Positions 1-9,100 of a stretch of DNA of 64,000 nt are shown piece by piece. The translations under genes and the position numbers were made by a program. The DNA is taken from assembly GCA_016709725.1 (NCBI GenBank), contig JADJMG010000001.1, forward strand, positions 62,001 to 126,000, given 5' to 3'. The notes beneath the pieces were generated by a model that saw only the letters and a list, made by a program, of their open reading frames with translations, was not told the DNA's origin and ran no database searches. This DNA comes from Bacteroidota bacterium. Its GTDB lineage: Bacteria; Bacteroidota; Bacteroidia; AKYH767-A; OLB10. The number at the start of each line of letters is the position of its first letter. The first letter of the stretch is position 1.

Positions 1-274
1 TGGTTTAATAATTAAGAAGTTAAAGCTAATCTACCCTTACAAAAAACATCAAATGTTTGGTAAGCAATGGTATTTTAAGGGTCAATAGGACTTTCCCAAT
101 GACATTTCAATAATACCGAATATTTTCAAGTGGTGCAAATGCTTTTACAACCTGTTGATAATTTTAAAATAGAAACTCTGGATTTTCACATCGATACCAA
201 TTAATAAAAAAAGTTATTGGTGTGAATAAAATGATAAAAAGGACGAAGAAAATTAAAAAAATGGAAATTGAATA

Positions 275-1276
275 CTATAAAACTATACCAAATAACATGG
301 CTCTTTTCAAATATATTTTGGTACCCGCTTCCACCATGGCTCCGGGCTGTAGCTGATTCATCTTGTACAATTTTGAAAGCTTGACACCATACAACTGGGA
401 TATATCGTGCATCGTTTCTCCCTCTTGAAGGACATGTGTAAAGGTGGTTGATTTGTTCTTCTTGGCTTTTATAAAAACTTTATTGCCAACTTCTAAAATA
501 TCATTTTTATCCGCATCATTAAATTCTAATACTTGCCAAAGTTCAATGCCATGATCACTCGAAATTTTGGTCCAGGTGTCGCCCTCACGGGCGTAGACAA
601 AAGGGACGCCATTCACGGTTTTAGTATCGATGGAAGAAGTTTTTGGGTCGGCACTCGATTTTACGGTCTTGATCTCCGTTTTCTTTGGGATTGACTTTGT
701 TGGCGTTTCCCCTTTCTCCGCGGTGATTGGAACTTTAACACCTTGAACATCGAACTCACTTAAATTATATTTTTCAATGAGTCCAATTATTTTGCTTGCG
801 TAACTTGGATTCGTTGCGTACCCCGCTTTTTTCAGTCCATGGGACCATCCTTTATAATCGGTAATTTCCAATTCAAATAAAGAATGGTAACGTTCGCGAC
901 TGCGTAAAAAATCGCTGTGATCATCGTACGACTGCGTTACATTTTCATATTTCCGAAAACACTCATTCGGAGCATCATCATCCTTGTGATAGGTATCACC
1001 ACTCCACTCTTTATGACACTTAATTCCAAAATGATTATTAGCACCTTTGGCCAATGGGCTATTGCCATAATCGGATTCGTACATTCCTTGTGCGAGGGTA
1101 ATGCTAGACGGGACGCCGGTTTTCATCATGTCAGAAATTGCAGCGTCTTTAAACATTTCAATATACATTTCGGGCGTAATTCGACCGGTATCACTTCGCA
1201 AATGAGGTTGCGCATGGACAATTACCGCTCCACCAAAGAAGATACAAACGAGACTAAATAAGATTATTTTTTTCAC
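275..1276 (-). CDS. Secreted glucosaminidase (GH73) with two LysM domains
   Basis: Peptidoglycan hydrolase expected to cut the glycan chain at N-acetylglucosamine in the periplasm or outside the cell. From the GTG start at 1276 it has 333 residues: a signal peptide (KKIILFSLV to VHAQ), a FlgJ/GH73-type domain at about 35-175 with the catalytic-type Glu in GMYESDYGNS and the NHFGIKC motif, a Lys/Thr/Ser-rich linker, then two LysM modules at about 225-272 and 278-325 (EGDTW, EGETM) for glycan binding. I chose GTG because the longer reading frame adds 20 residues before the signal peptide and would start upstream of a TACCTTTG promoter box. It is the last gene of a minus-strand run behind the PLP deaminase. 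The last residues (AMLFGIVL) are unusual after the second LysM; a late frame error is possible. Confidence 0.88.
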   Translation of the reverse strand: MKKIILFSLVCIFFGGAVIVHAQPHLRSDTGRITPEMYIEMFKDAAISDMMKTGVPSSITLAQGMYESDYGNSPLAKGANNHFGIKCHKEWSGDTYHKDDDAPNECFRKYENVTQSYDDHSDFLRSRERYHSLFELEITDYKGWSHGLKKAGYATNPSYASKIIGLIEKYNLSEFDVQGVKVPITAEKGETPTKSIPKKTEIKTVKSSADPKTSSIDTKTVNGVPFVYAREGDTWTKISSDHGIELWQVLEFNDADKNDILEVGNKVFIKAKKNKSTTFTHVLQEGETMHDISQLYGVKLSKLYKMNQLQPGAMVEAGTKIYLKRAMLFGIVL

Positions 1277-1280
1277 GTTA

Positions 1281-1288
1281 CAAAGGTA
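1281..1288 (-). promoter_or_regulatory. -7 promoter box TACCTTTG, start codon 4 bases away
   Basis: Exact match to the Bacteroidota -7 consensus TAnnTTTG on the minus strand. Only four bases (TAAC) separate it from the GTG at 1276, so the transcript would begin at or just inside the start codon (leaderless). No clear -33 TTG was assigned. Confidence 0.55.
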
Positions 1289-1343
1289 ACGAGATTGCGC
1301 GCTGATTATTCTTCTACATTTCACAGCTATTAACAATAAAATG

Positions 1344-2237
1344 TTAATGATCGAAATATTGCAATCCGCCGCTATGGACTACCATGATTTTCGCAGATTT
1401 CGGAAAGTAATTTTGTTGCAATAAATGCTGAACTGCATAAAACAATCTACCTGTGTAGATGGGTTCAATTGCTATTTTTTGATTTTCGTTCCATTTTCCA
1501 ACAAAATCCTCTAAAAAAGTACTTTTTCTCGCATAACCACCAAATGTAAAGTCAGCGTTCAAGACGATAGAATCATTGACTTTCGCCTCACCACTTTGGA
1601 AAATATATTCTTCTTGTCGAGCTTCTAGCACCTTTATACCAATAATATTTTGATGCTTTTCAACTTGACGAGCGAGCCCTTTCAAGGTGGCTCCTGTGCC
1701 AACTGCCAATAAAATATGGGTATACTCGGCCGGAATAAATTGAGCAATTTGCTTACATCCTTCCACCCCAAGTTGATTACTACCTCCCTCTGGTATAAAA
1801 TTAAAATTCTTGTATTTCGGAAAAGACGAACATGGATGATCATACGCCCTCATTTCCCTGTACTTTTCTCTGGAAACATAAACTATTTCCATACCATTCA
1901 TCATCGCTTGTTGGATGGTATGAGTTGGCTCATCCAGTGCGTCACCACGAATGATTCCCACCGTGGGGATCGAAAGATCTTTTCCTACATGAGCTAAGGC
2001 TGCAATATGATTCGAATACTGCCCACCTACACTTACTATTCCATCAAACTTATTTTCAAAATAAAATTTGATATTCTCATACAATTTAAAAGTTTTATTT
2101 CCACCTATAATTGGATGGATAGTATCGAGTCGCAAAATCGAAATTTGTCGATTTTCACCATTCACATCTGCCCAGCGATGATCGACGGGTACTTCCTTTG
2201 GGATAAAATAATCTTCTAAGTGTGCAGCGAGCGGCAA
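1344..2237 (-). CDS. 1-aminocyclopropane-1-carboxylate deaminase / D-cysteine desulfhydrase family (PLP)
   Basis: Fold-type II PLP enzyme of 297 residues. The PLP-binding lysine lies in the family motif GGNKTFKLYENI near residue 50, SVGGQYSNH follows, and the phosphate-binding GTGAT loop is near residue 180. The family deaminates ACC or releases sulfide from D-cysteine; in bacteria without plant contact the D-cysteine role is more common, but substrate cannot be read from the sequence. The start is TTG at 2237, one codon after the stop of the DUF3332 gene and in the same frame, so the two are probably co-transcribed and translationally coupled. No earlier ATG exists. Confidence 0.8.
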   Translation of the reverse strand: MPLAAHLEDYFIPKEVPVDHRWADVNGENRQISILRLDTIHPIIGGNKTFKLYENIKFYFENKFDGIVSVGGQYSNHIAALAHVGKDLSIPTVGIIRGDALDEPTHTIQQAMMNGMEIVYVSREKYREMRAYDHPCSSFPKYKNFNFIPEGGSNQLGVEGCKQIAQFIPAEYTHILLAVGTGATLKGLARQVEKHQNIIGIKVLEARQEEYIFQSGEAKVNDSIVLNADFTFGGYARKSTFLEDFVGKWNENQKIAIEPIYTGRLFYAVQHLLQQNYFPKSAKIMVVHSGGLQYFDH

Positions 2238-2240
2238 GAT

Positions 2241-2834
2241 TTATCGTTGAGCGGTTGTCTCAAAATCAAAATGCATCCTGCGGGCAAATGTATTCCATGC
2301 AATATTCTCCTCGGGCAATGTGCTTACCTTCGACATGCCATCTTTTCCGAAAACGCGAACACATACAAGGCCATTAGCATCTTTCTCAATACGAGATATA
2401 GCAAAAAGCTTATGATCCTTCTCCAAATTCCAAGTTAAATTTTCGGGAGTAAATACAAAATTCACAGCAGGCTTCGCATTCTTCTTACTTAAATCGGTAA
2501 TAATAAATCGATTCTTTACCGCTTCAATTTTATAGGTCTTCCCTTTGTAATAAACAATCTGTTCTTCGTGTTCTCCCTCTTTCATGCTGATGGGATTGCT
2601 TCCCGACCAAAACTCAATCAAGTTTAAAAATACAGCATCAACAAATGCTGCGATTTGGTAAACAGGAATAACACACAATGCAAAAAACACAATCGAACGA
2701 ACAAATTTGTCATCAATTGATCCATTCCACTCATATACTTTTTTTGTTAATTCAAATGATCCGTAACAGCCTGTTTGCATCAACATTCCAATTAAACAGA
2801 TTGACATTACTGTTGCCCTAAGAAACTTTTTCAT
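2241..2834 (-). CDS. DUF3332 lipoprotein/membrane protein
   Basis: Protein of 197 residues of the DUF3332 family, function unknown. It has a lipoprotein-like N-terminus (MKKFLRATVM, then a lipobox-like MLMQTGC at about 17-23), the family hallmark GSFELTKKVYEWNG, a hydrophobic segment (FFALCVIPVYQIAAF) and LIEFWSGSNP. The C-terminal half is soluble and reads like a small beta domain (EEQIVYYKGKTYKIE, FVFTPENLTWNLE). It leads the minus-strand group with the PLP deaminase directly behind it. A TAATTTTG box lies 19 bases upstream of its ATG. Confidence 0.8.
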   Translation of the reverse strand: MKKFLRATVMSICLIGMLMQTGCYGSFELTKKVYEWNGSIDDKFVRSIVFFALCVIPVYQIAAFVDAVFLNLIEFWSGSNPISMKEGEHEEQIVYYKGKTYKIEAVKNRFIITDLSKKNAKPAVNFVFTPENLTWNLEKDHKLFAISRIEKDANGLVCVRVFGKDGMSKVSTLPEENIAWNTFARRMHFDFETTAQR

Positions 2835-2853
2835 ATTATTATTTGTTATGATA

Positions 2854-2861
2854 CAAAATTA
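2854..2861 (-). promoter_or_regulatory. -7 promoter box TAATTTTG for the DUF3332 gene
   Basis: Exact TAnnTTTG match on the minus strand, 19 bases before the ATG at 2834. It would give a short leader of roughly 15 bases. Confidence 0.5.
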
Positions 2862-2995
2862 GTTTCTTTCCGTGTGGTGAAATAATAGTTGACGAATTTT
2901 CATCCACATGGATATGAACAATTTTATAATTGGTTTTTAATAATTTTACACCGAATCAAATTAGGGAGTCTGAAAATCTCCGTCTATCATCCAGC

Positions 2996-3166
2996 ATGGC
3001 CTTCACCGACAAATTCGACAAAGAAGATTATTACCTTACCGAGGAAGGATATATTGTTTTTACGGAAAAATACCATCTAAAAAGAGGATTTTGCTGCCAA
3101 AGCGGATGTAAACACTGTCCGTGGAAGGAAAAAAGAACGCTACCCGAGGAAAAAAAGAAAGATTAA
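2996..3166 (+). CDS. DUF5522 small Cys-rich protein
   Basis: Small protein of 56 residues from the ATG at 2996 (MAFTDKFDKED). It carries the DUF5522 signature: YYLTEEGYIVFTEKYHLKRG followed by CCQSGCKHCPW, whose closely spaced cysteines suggest metal or redox binding. Reading frames opening farther upstream add only low-complexity residues with no family match, so the start at 2996 is preferred. The family is a short, widespread Bacteroidota protein of unknown role, often annotated next to metabolic genes. It ends in a Lys/Glu-rich tail. Confidence 0.7.
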   Translation: MAFTDKFDKEDYYLTEEGYIVFTEKYHLKRGFCCQSGCKHCPWKEKRTLPEEKKKD

Positions 3167-3251
3167 GTTCAGTTTACAATATTCATTTTTTGATTATCAA
3201 CATCTTGACATTCATCGTTGCCTTTATTGAATTTTTAGAGATATAAAATTG

Positions 3252-3259
3252 TAATTTTG
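3252..3259 (+). promoter_or_regulatory. -7 promoter box TAATTTTG for hutU
   Basis: Exact TAnnTTTG match 21 bases before the ATG at 3281. The longer open frame with a TTG at 3257 starts inside this box, which argues against that start. Confidence 0.55.
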
Positions 3260-3280
3260 CTTCTATTAAAAGAACTAAAG

Positions 3281-4956
3281 ATGGAAGATACCGCCACTAA
3301 ACTTGATTTATCCACTTCAAAAACTCCCACAGGAACATCACTTAATTGTAAAGGTTGGGTACAAGAGGCCGCCTTGCGAATGCTTTGCAATAATTTGGAT
3401 CCAGAGGTAGCTGAACGACCAGAAGATTTAATTGTTTATGGAGGAAGAGGAAAAGCAGCTCGTAATGTGGAATCATTTCACCTGATTGTAAAAGCGTTAA
3501 AAGACCTCAACGAGGATGAAACACTTGTCGTTCAGAGTGGGAAACCCGTGGCTATTTTACCTACGCATAAGGATGCTCCTCGTGTAATCATTAGCAACTC
3601 TCAGCTTGTTCCGAAATGGGCTACCTGGGAAGTTTTTGATGAATTAGAGAAAAAGGGTTGATGATGTACGGACAAATGACAGCCGGCTCATGGATTTATA
3701 TCGGATCACAAGGAATTGTGCAAGGAACTTATGAAACTTTTAATGCGGTTGCCGATAAACATTTTGGAGGCTCGTTAAAAGGAAGGTTATGTGTCACTGC
3801 AGGATTAGGTGGAATGGGCGGCGCTCAACCTTTAGCCATTACCATGGCGGATGGTGTTTGTTTAGCAGCGGAAGTGGAAGAATGGCGTGCACAAAAACGT
3901 GTCGAAACTCGCTATCTTGATTTTATAGAACGTGATATTGATAAAGCCATTGACCAAGCACTTGAGTTCAAAAAGAACGGAGAGAATAAATCCATAGGTG
4001 TAATTTGTACCGCTGTTCAATTATTAAAAAGACTAAAAGAAAGAAATATTATTCCGGATGTTTTAACCGATCAAACATCAGCGCACGATCCCTTGGTAGG
4101 TTATTTACCAGAAGGAATTTCGAATGAAGAAGCGAAAGTGCTGAGGGAAAAAAATCCAGATCGTTTGGTAGAAATGGCTTATGATTCGATGGCCGAACAT
4201 GTGTTGCTGATGATTGAATTGCAAAAACTCGGAAGCATCACTTTCGACTATGGAAATAATTTACGTGGTCGTGCTTTAGAGCGCGGTGTAAAAAATGCTT
4301 TTGATTTTCCTGGATTTGTTCCTGCTTATATTCGTCCCTTGTTTTGCGAGGGAAAAGGTCCCTTTCGATGGGCTGCATTGAGTGGTGATCCAGAAGATAT
4401 TCGTGTAACGGATGAGGCTATCCTAAAACTTTTTCCAAATGATGTGGGCTTACATCGATGGATTAAAATGGCGCAAGAGCGCATTGCCTTCCAAGGTTTA
4501 CCTGCACGGATTTGTTGGATTGGACAAGGCGACCGAGAGAAAGCGGGACTCCTATTTAATGAATTAGTAAAAACGGGAAAGGTGAAAGCACCGATCGTTA
4601 TTGGTCGCGACCATTTAGACACAGGCTCTGTGGCTAGCCCTAACCGTGAGACCGAAGCCATGTTGGATGGATCGGATGCAGTGGCTGATTGGCCTATTTT
4701 AAATGCATTGATCAATACCGCAGGTGGAGCCAGTTGGGTAAGTTTACATCACGGTGGTGGTGTAGGAATGGGTTATTCTATTCACTCGGGAATGGTAATA
4801 GTTGCTGATGGTACGGAAGACGCCGCAAGACGATTGAAAAGAGTTTTACATAACGATCCTGCCATGGGTGTAATTCGTCACATGGACGCAGGATATGATA
4901 TTGCCACCGATACAGCTCGTAAACATCGATTGGATCTTCGCGAAAGATTAAAGTAA
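3281..4956 (+). CDS. hutU: Urocanate hydratase (one frame break)
   Basis: Converts urocanate to 4-imidazolone-5-propionate in histidine breakdown, using NAD+ as electrophile. With one base restored the product is about 558 residues, matching the usual bacterial length of about 557. The N-terminal part holds CKGWVQEAALRML and NLDPEVAE; the second part has MYGQMTAGSW, the GLGGMGGAQP nucleotide-binding loop, the conserved active-site cysteine in GLPARICWIG, and SLHHGGGVGMGYS. The frame breaks at 3655-3659 in GGGTTG: one more T gives KKG-LMMYG as in homologues. No other hut gene is visible here, so the pathway must be completed elsewhere. A sequencing indel is the likely cause of the break. Confidence 0.93.
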
Positions 4957-4964
4957 TATTAATT

Positions 4965-5000
4965 GGGTTCACTTCAATAATTAAATAAAGAAGTGAACCC
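4965..5000. terminator. Bidirectional terminator hairpin
   Basis: Perfect 11-bp inverted repeat, GGGTTCACTTC (4965-4975) with GAAGTGAACCC (4990-5000), around a 14-base A/T-rich loop. It sits between the ends of two convergent genes (hutU ends at 4956, the T9SS gene at 5010), as expected for a shared terminator. A long T run is missing on both sides. Confidence 0.7.
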
Positions 5001-5009
5001 GTATTAACT

Positions 5010-6070
5010 TTAATATTTTATAAATTTAGCAAACCATTCACGATTTCCTTGACGGAAAGTAGCAAAGTGTAAACCTTGTTTCAACTCTTGAACATCCAAC
5101 TGATATTTGTTTTTATCATCTAAAACAATGGTTTCTTTCAGAATCATTCTACCTCTTAAATCAGAAAGAGTCATTTCTAATTCTGCACCACTCGCATCCT
5201 TCAATTCTACATAACAAAAATCACGAGCAGGATTGGGTGATACGGTAATTTCTTTAGAATTTACATCATCAAAAGAAATCAATCCCGTAATACCGGCATT
5301 TTCATAACCACAACTTTTCCCATAGGTTGTACCTCCTAAATCAGAATCAGTAGTGTCATAGGTAATAGCAAATCGATTCACCATTTTTCCGTTTGTCAAA
5401 CTCATATAGGAGTAAGAGGTGGCATTATAGTAAGTAAGTTCTGGAGGAAACGGTATTCCAACATAAACAGTAGAATCAACAATTACTTGTGTAGATTTAA
5501 GACGCAAGCAATTCGTATAAGTACCTGAAGGATTAATTACTGTGCCCCATCCATCACCAACAGTCGTAATATTTCCATTTCGATATGTATTAACAGTTAT
5601 ACCTCCCGAATTTGAACTTTGTAATCCAGAAAAAGCATCAGTATAGGTCGTATTATAGGTTAAAGGAAAAACCCAATTTGTTTCCGGATTCGTATAGTTC
5701 ATAATAAAATTAGATCCCCCAGATGTCAACCCAATACCATTAAATAATAATGAAGAGGTTGAAATTGTATAGTAAGCACTAGGAGAACCGACTCCAGTAT
5801 TTATTGCTAAATTTGTTGTTGGGAAATTAGCATAAAATGGAGTTGAAGCGCCGTAGTAAAATAAAAATTTACTGTTGAAGCTTGAACCGCATTTGAAAAA
5901 TTCCAAGTTTGATTGGCTCCTGCATTTCCATGAACGATGTTAGTAGTATCAACCATAATACGTGGTACTACACTTCCTGCACCATAAATGCTAGAACTTG
6001 TAAATGTAGGCTGAGCCATTAATGATGAACAGCAAATAATTGCTGATAATAGTGAATAAAGTTTTTTCAT
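5010..6070 (-). CDS. T9SS type A sorting-domain secreted protein (one frame break)
   Basis: Secreted protein of about 353 residues once one missing base is restored. It starts with a signal peptide (MKKLYSLLSAIICCSSLMAQ). A Ser/Thr/Asn/Tyr-rich body without recognisable catalytic motifs follows, then a C-terminal type A sorting domain (VSPNPARDF, LSDLRGRMIL, LKQGLHFATF, ending KFIKY), which directs export by the type IX system and anchoring or release at the surface. The two reading frames overlap at 5807-5906 and join as NFYYGAST near 5868, in a run of T on the coding strand (TTTTTATTTTAC). The gene stands alone, convergent with hutU. The body resembles many Bacteroidota secreted proteins of unknown role. 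Confidence 0.8.
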
Positions 6071-6256
6071 AATAGATAAGATTGATTAAATTAAGTGTTA
6101 AAGGTAGAAAATTAATGTTGCGCTCAGCAAACTCTTTTGAATTATAATAATTTGTTAATCAATAACTTAACGGCTTCAATAGCAAAATTTTTAAATGGTG
6201 TAAGAAAGCCAATTTTAAAAAGTAACTTAGCTAATCTAATAAAGTTAAACTTTGCA

Positions 6257-6673
6257 ATGACAAGGAAAATAAATAAAATAAATTGCTTTGGGATAAATTT
6301 ATTGATTTCCATGTTTTTTATTTTTCAATCTTCAAACCTAGTCGGACAAACCAATCAACTTATAATTTTTACAGGTTCCGATTGGTGTTTGCCATGCATG
6401 CGACTGGATAAAAATATTTTAAATGACTCCCTATTTATTCAATTCACTACACATGCTATAACTTTTGTTCATGCCGATTTTCCACAAAAGAAAAAATTAA
6501 GTGTTGATGAAATTTCTAGAAATGAAAAATTAGCAGCGCTTTATAATGCTAAAGGTATATTTCCATTTATTGTATTGGTCAAAGATGGATTACCCACACA
6601 AATCCCATTTCACGATCAAACTGCAAAAGAGCTCATAGCATCTATTCAACATATTTTGCAAGGATATGAATGA
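6257..6673 (+). CDS. Exported thioredoxin-family protein of the apbE module
   Basis: Thioredoxin-fold protein of 138 residues from the ATG at 6257. An N-terminal hydrophobic stretch (INLLISMFFIFQ to LVGQ) is a signal peptide or anchor. The redox motif is WCLPC in FTGSDWCLPCMRLD, and the cis-proline region is GIFPFIVLV. The longer frame from 6137 adds 40 residues before the signal peptide and is unlikely. It overlaps the apbE start by 8 bases, so it heads a coupled cluster apbE / DUF4266 / DUF3570. In this setting it probably keeps a periplasmic thiol partner reduced or oxidised; the Cys-tailed DUF4266 lipoprotein is an obvious candidate (inference). Confidence 0.75.
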   Translation: MTRKINKINCFGINLLISMFFIFQSSNLVGQTNQLIIFTGSDWCLPCMRLDKNILNDSLFIQFTTHAITFVHADFPQKKKLSVDEISRNEKLAALYNAKGIFPFIVLVKDGLPTQIPFHDQTAKELIASIQHILQGYE

Positions 6674-7571
6674 GTATCAGATTCAATGCAAGTTAATGGG
6701 TTCAGCTTTTGAATTGATCGTGGTGGCGCATGATTCTACAGAGGCTGATGGTTTTTTAAAAGCAGGGATAAATGAAATTAAAAGAATAGAAGAATTACTC
6801 ACTGAATTCAAACCAACGTCTGAAACTTCACGAATAAATTCTTTTCCGGCGAACGAAATTTTTACCATCGATTCGGAAGTACATCAACTACTACAACGTT
6901 GTCAAAAATTATATAACATCAGTCAGGGTGCTTTTGATGTAAGTATGGCTCCTCTTAAAAAATTGTATTCTTTTAAAAGAACAGAAGAAAAACTACCCAC
7001 AACTGACGACATTCAATCGTACACTTCAAAAAATCGGATTTAATAATATCCTTTTACTCGATAACCATAGAATTTGTCTTTTAAAAAAAGATATGAAAAT
7101 TAGTTTCGCAGCGATTGGCAAAGGCTATGCTGCTGATAAAGTTCAATTTCTATGGAAGCAGATGGGTGTTACGGGTGGTGTAATCAATGCCAGCGGCGAT
7201 ATAAGTGTGTTAGGGGAACGGGCAGATGGGCGTTGTTGGTCGACGGGAATTTCCAATACCGATCGCAATCAATTACTCCATAAACTTCAAATGCCCTCGA
7301 TGGCAGTAGCAACTTCCGGCGACTACGAACAATATTTTGAATGCGAGGGAAAAGATACAGTCATACTTTACACCCAAAAACAGGATTGCCCATACATGGA
7401 ATTCGTAGCGTAACCGTCTTTAGTCCTTCGGCCGAGTTAAGCGATGCATTAGCTACAGCAGTCAATGTGATGGGAGTTAATGAAGGCAAACATTTTATAC
7501 AACAGCTTCCACAAACTTGGTATTTTATACTCGATGAAAAAAATAATATCCATAGCAACTTACCCGCGTAA
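6666..7571 (+). CDS. apbE: FAD:protein FMN transferase ApbE (two frame breaks)
   Basis: Transfers FMN from FAD to a Ser or Thr of extracytoplasmic flavoproteins. Three overlapping frames give one protein of about 302 residues. In order they show MGSAFELIVVAHD, the FDVSMAPLKKLY segment, ISFAAIGKGYAADKV, GVINASGDISVLG, and the C-terminal signature HTLHPKTGLPIHGI with SDALATAVNVMG. The first break is near 7024-7030 (one extra base, or two missing). The second is in the AAAA run near 7347, where one more A joins CEGKRYSHTL. No signal peptide is evident. It is coupled to the thioredoxin gene before it and overlaps the DUF4266 gene behind it, which suggests the flavin acceptor may be encoded in the same cluster. 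Confidence 0.88.
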
Positions 7572-7779
7572 GTACATTTTATGCGCGGGCGTTTTCACTC
7601 TGTGGATGGCTTCTGCTTGTCAAGTAGTGAAGCCCTATCAAAAAGTTTATCTCAACGACCAAAAAATGCAATTCGATGCGAATGGAATGAAGAAATTTGA
7701 AAATTACTTTCAATCCATTCGTGAAGGAGCAACCATGCCTGGTTTTGACAAAAGCAGTGGGGGCTGCGGCTGCAATTGA
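7534..7779 (+). CDS. DUF4266 small Cys-tailed lipoprotein
   Basis: Protein of 81 residues from the ATG at 7534, which lies inside the end of apbE. A basic N-terminus and hydrophobic stretch lead to a lipobox-like WMASAC, so it is probably a lipoprotein. Then come VKPYQKVYL, KFENYFQSIREGATMPGF, and an invariant-looking C-terminal tail SSGGCGCN. This matches DUF4266, a family found with DUF3570 and ApbE. Known of the family: small size, lipobox and GGCGCN tail; function unestablished. Inference: EGAT resembles the S/T-G-A-T context that ApbE flavinylates, and the two tail cysteines could be a redox or metal site served by the thioredoxin. Confidence 0.78.
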   Translation: MKKIISIATYPRKYILCAGVFTLWMASACQVVKPYQKVYLNDQKMQFDANGMKKFENYFQSIREGATMPGFDKSSGGCGCN

Positions 7780-7780
7780 T

Positions 7781-8965
7781 ATGAAAAAGATAATTATTAT
7801 GGCGGGAATGCTTTGCGTGATTTCAAACGTAAAAGCACAAACGGTGGATAGTAATTATCAATATCAAAACATCGACAAAACCGAAATTGAAGCGCTGTAT
7901 GGTTATTACATGCAGGATGGAAAACACAGTGCTGTTACTGGTGGACAAGGCACAGAAGAACTCAATGTTCAAGCCGTTTCTTTAAAAGCAAAACACTACC
8001 TCACTCCAAAATTTGAATTGAATTGGAAGGCAGGTGTAGATGTGATAACATCAGCTTCAACAGATAAAATTGATTATGTTCTTACTTCTGCTTCTCGAGT
8101 AGACCGAAGAATATTTGCGGACCTAAATTTTTCAATTTATACTAAAAACAAATCATTCATCACACTGGGTTCTGGTGTTTCTGCCGAGTCGGATTATCTA
8201 TCAATTCCCGCTCGTATTAATTATCGTTCGCCTGAAACTACAAATGGAAGTCAATGGAATCTTTCGTTGGATGTCGCTTTTGACGATTTACGTTGGGGGA
8301 GATTTAATCCTGATTTTTATGCACCGGTCCGACTTGTTTATCCCATCGAATTAAGGAGTACTGATTGGTTTAAAAAATATCGAAGGCAGAGCTATAATTT
8401 GATGTCCTCCTACTCTCTTGTTCTCAGTAAAAAATCGCAGCTTGCCCTATTTGCTGGGATGAGTTTGCAGGAAGGATTATTGTCAACGCCCTTCCATCGA
8501 ATTTATTTAACGAATGGGAATACTGTAATTGAAAAATTGCCATCTCAACGCATAAAAATTCCACTGGCAATGCAGCTGAATTCTTTTATCAGCTCTCAAT
8601 TCATTTTGAAACAAAATATAGGATTGTACAAAGACAATTTCGACATCCATGCCCTTTCACTGGAAGAAGAACTCAGTTGGAAAGCAAATCGCAATATGTA
8701 TGTATCGATTTTTTCAAGAGCCTATACACAAACTGCTTCCACGTATTTTAAAAAGAAAGGCGAGCATCAAGCAAACGTTTCATATTACACCTCTGACTTC
8801 GATCTTTCTAAATTCACTTCTTTAAATACAGGATTAGAATTATTCATACATCCTCTCTCTGCAGGGAAAATAAATATGATAAAAGGAATTGGAATTCGTG
8901 CATCGTATTATCAAAGATCGGACGGATTGTGGGCTATTAATGGATCACTGCTTGTTAAACTATAA
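7781..8965 (+). CDS. DUF3570 outer-membrane-type protein
   Basis: Protein of 394 residues from the ATG at 7781, two bases after the DUF4266 stop. The longer frame from 7697 runs through the DUF4266 gene and is rejected. It has a signal peptide (MKKIIIMAGMLCVISNVKAQ) and then alternating hydrophobic and polar strands typical of a beta-barrel (LNWKAGVDVIT, VDRRIFADLNFSIYT, LWAINGSLLVKL), ending on a hydrophobic strand. The family is DUF3570. Its partner genes suggest an outer-membrane component for the lipoprotein or flavoprotein made beside it. The role is unknown; barrel and location are inferred from strand pattern and signal peptide. Confidence 0.8.
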   Translation: MKKIIIMAGMLCVISNVKAQTVDSNYQYQNIDKTEIEALYGYYMQDGKHSAVTGGQGTEELNVQAVSLKAKHYLTPKFELNWKAGVDVITSASTDKIDYVLTSASRVDRRIFADLNFSIYTKNKSFITLGSGVSAESDYLSIPARINYRSPETTNGSQWNLSLDVAFDDLRWGRFNPDFYAPVRLVYPIELRSTDWFKKYRRQSYNLMSSYSLVLSKKSQLALFAGMSLQEGLLSTPFHRIYLTNGNTVIEKLPSQRIKIPLAMQLNSFISSQFILKQNIGLYKDNFDIHALSLEEELSWKANRNMYVSIFSRAYTQTASTYFKKKGEHQANVSYYTSDFDLSKFTSLNTGLELFIHPLSAGKINMIKGIGIRASYYQRSDGLWAINGSLLVKL

Positions 8966-9100
8966 TTTAGTATTAATCTATTTAATCGGCAAATAAGAAA
9001 CTCATTTTTTACCACAGAGACACAGAGGACACACGGAGGACCACTGAGAAATTACGAACAATAATAATTACATGTACTATTAACTTACTTATAATTCCGT
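8966..9100. repeat. Low-complexity intergenic words (ACACAGAGG type)
   Basis: The gap between DUF3570 and the convergent lysyl oxidase gene holds a run of related words, ACCACAGAGACACAGAGGAC, ACACGGAGGACC, at about 9009-9045. A related run (GAGGACACAAGAGGACAC) occurs near 63604-63622. No gene or clear terminator is seen. Confidence 0.4.

Noticed and set aside
1..274. Gene or RNA at the left edge
   Set aside because: A/T-rich with a weak stem (ACCAAT / ATTGGT near 198-222), no coding pattern on either strand and no tRNA-like cloverleaf.
4326..4715. Long open frame on the minus strand inside hutU
   Set aside because: It is antisense to conserved HutU codons, has no family features and no promoter box.
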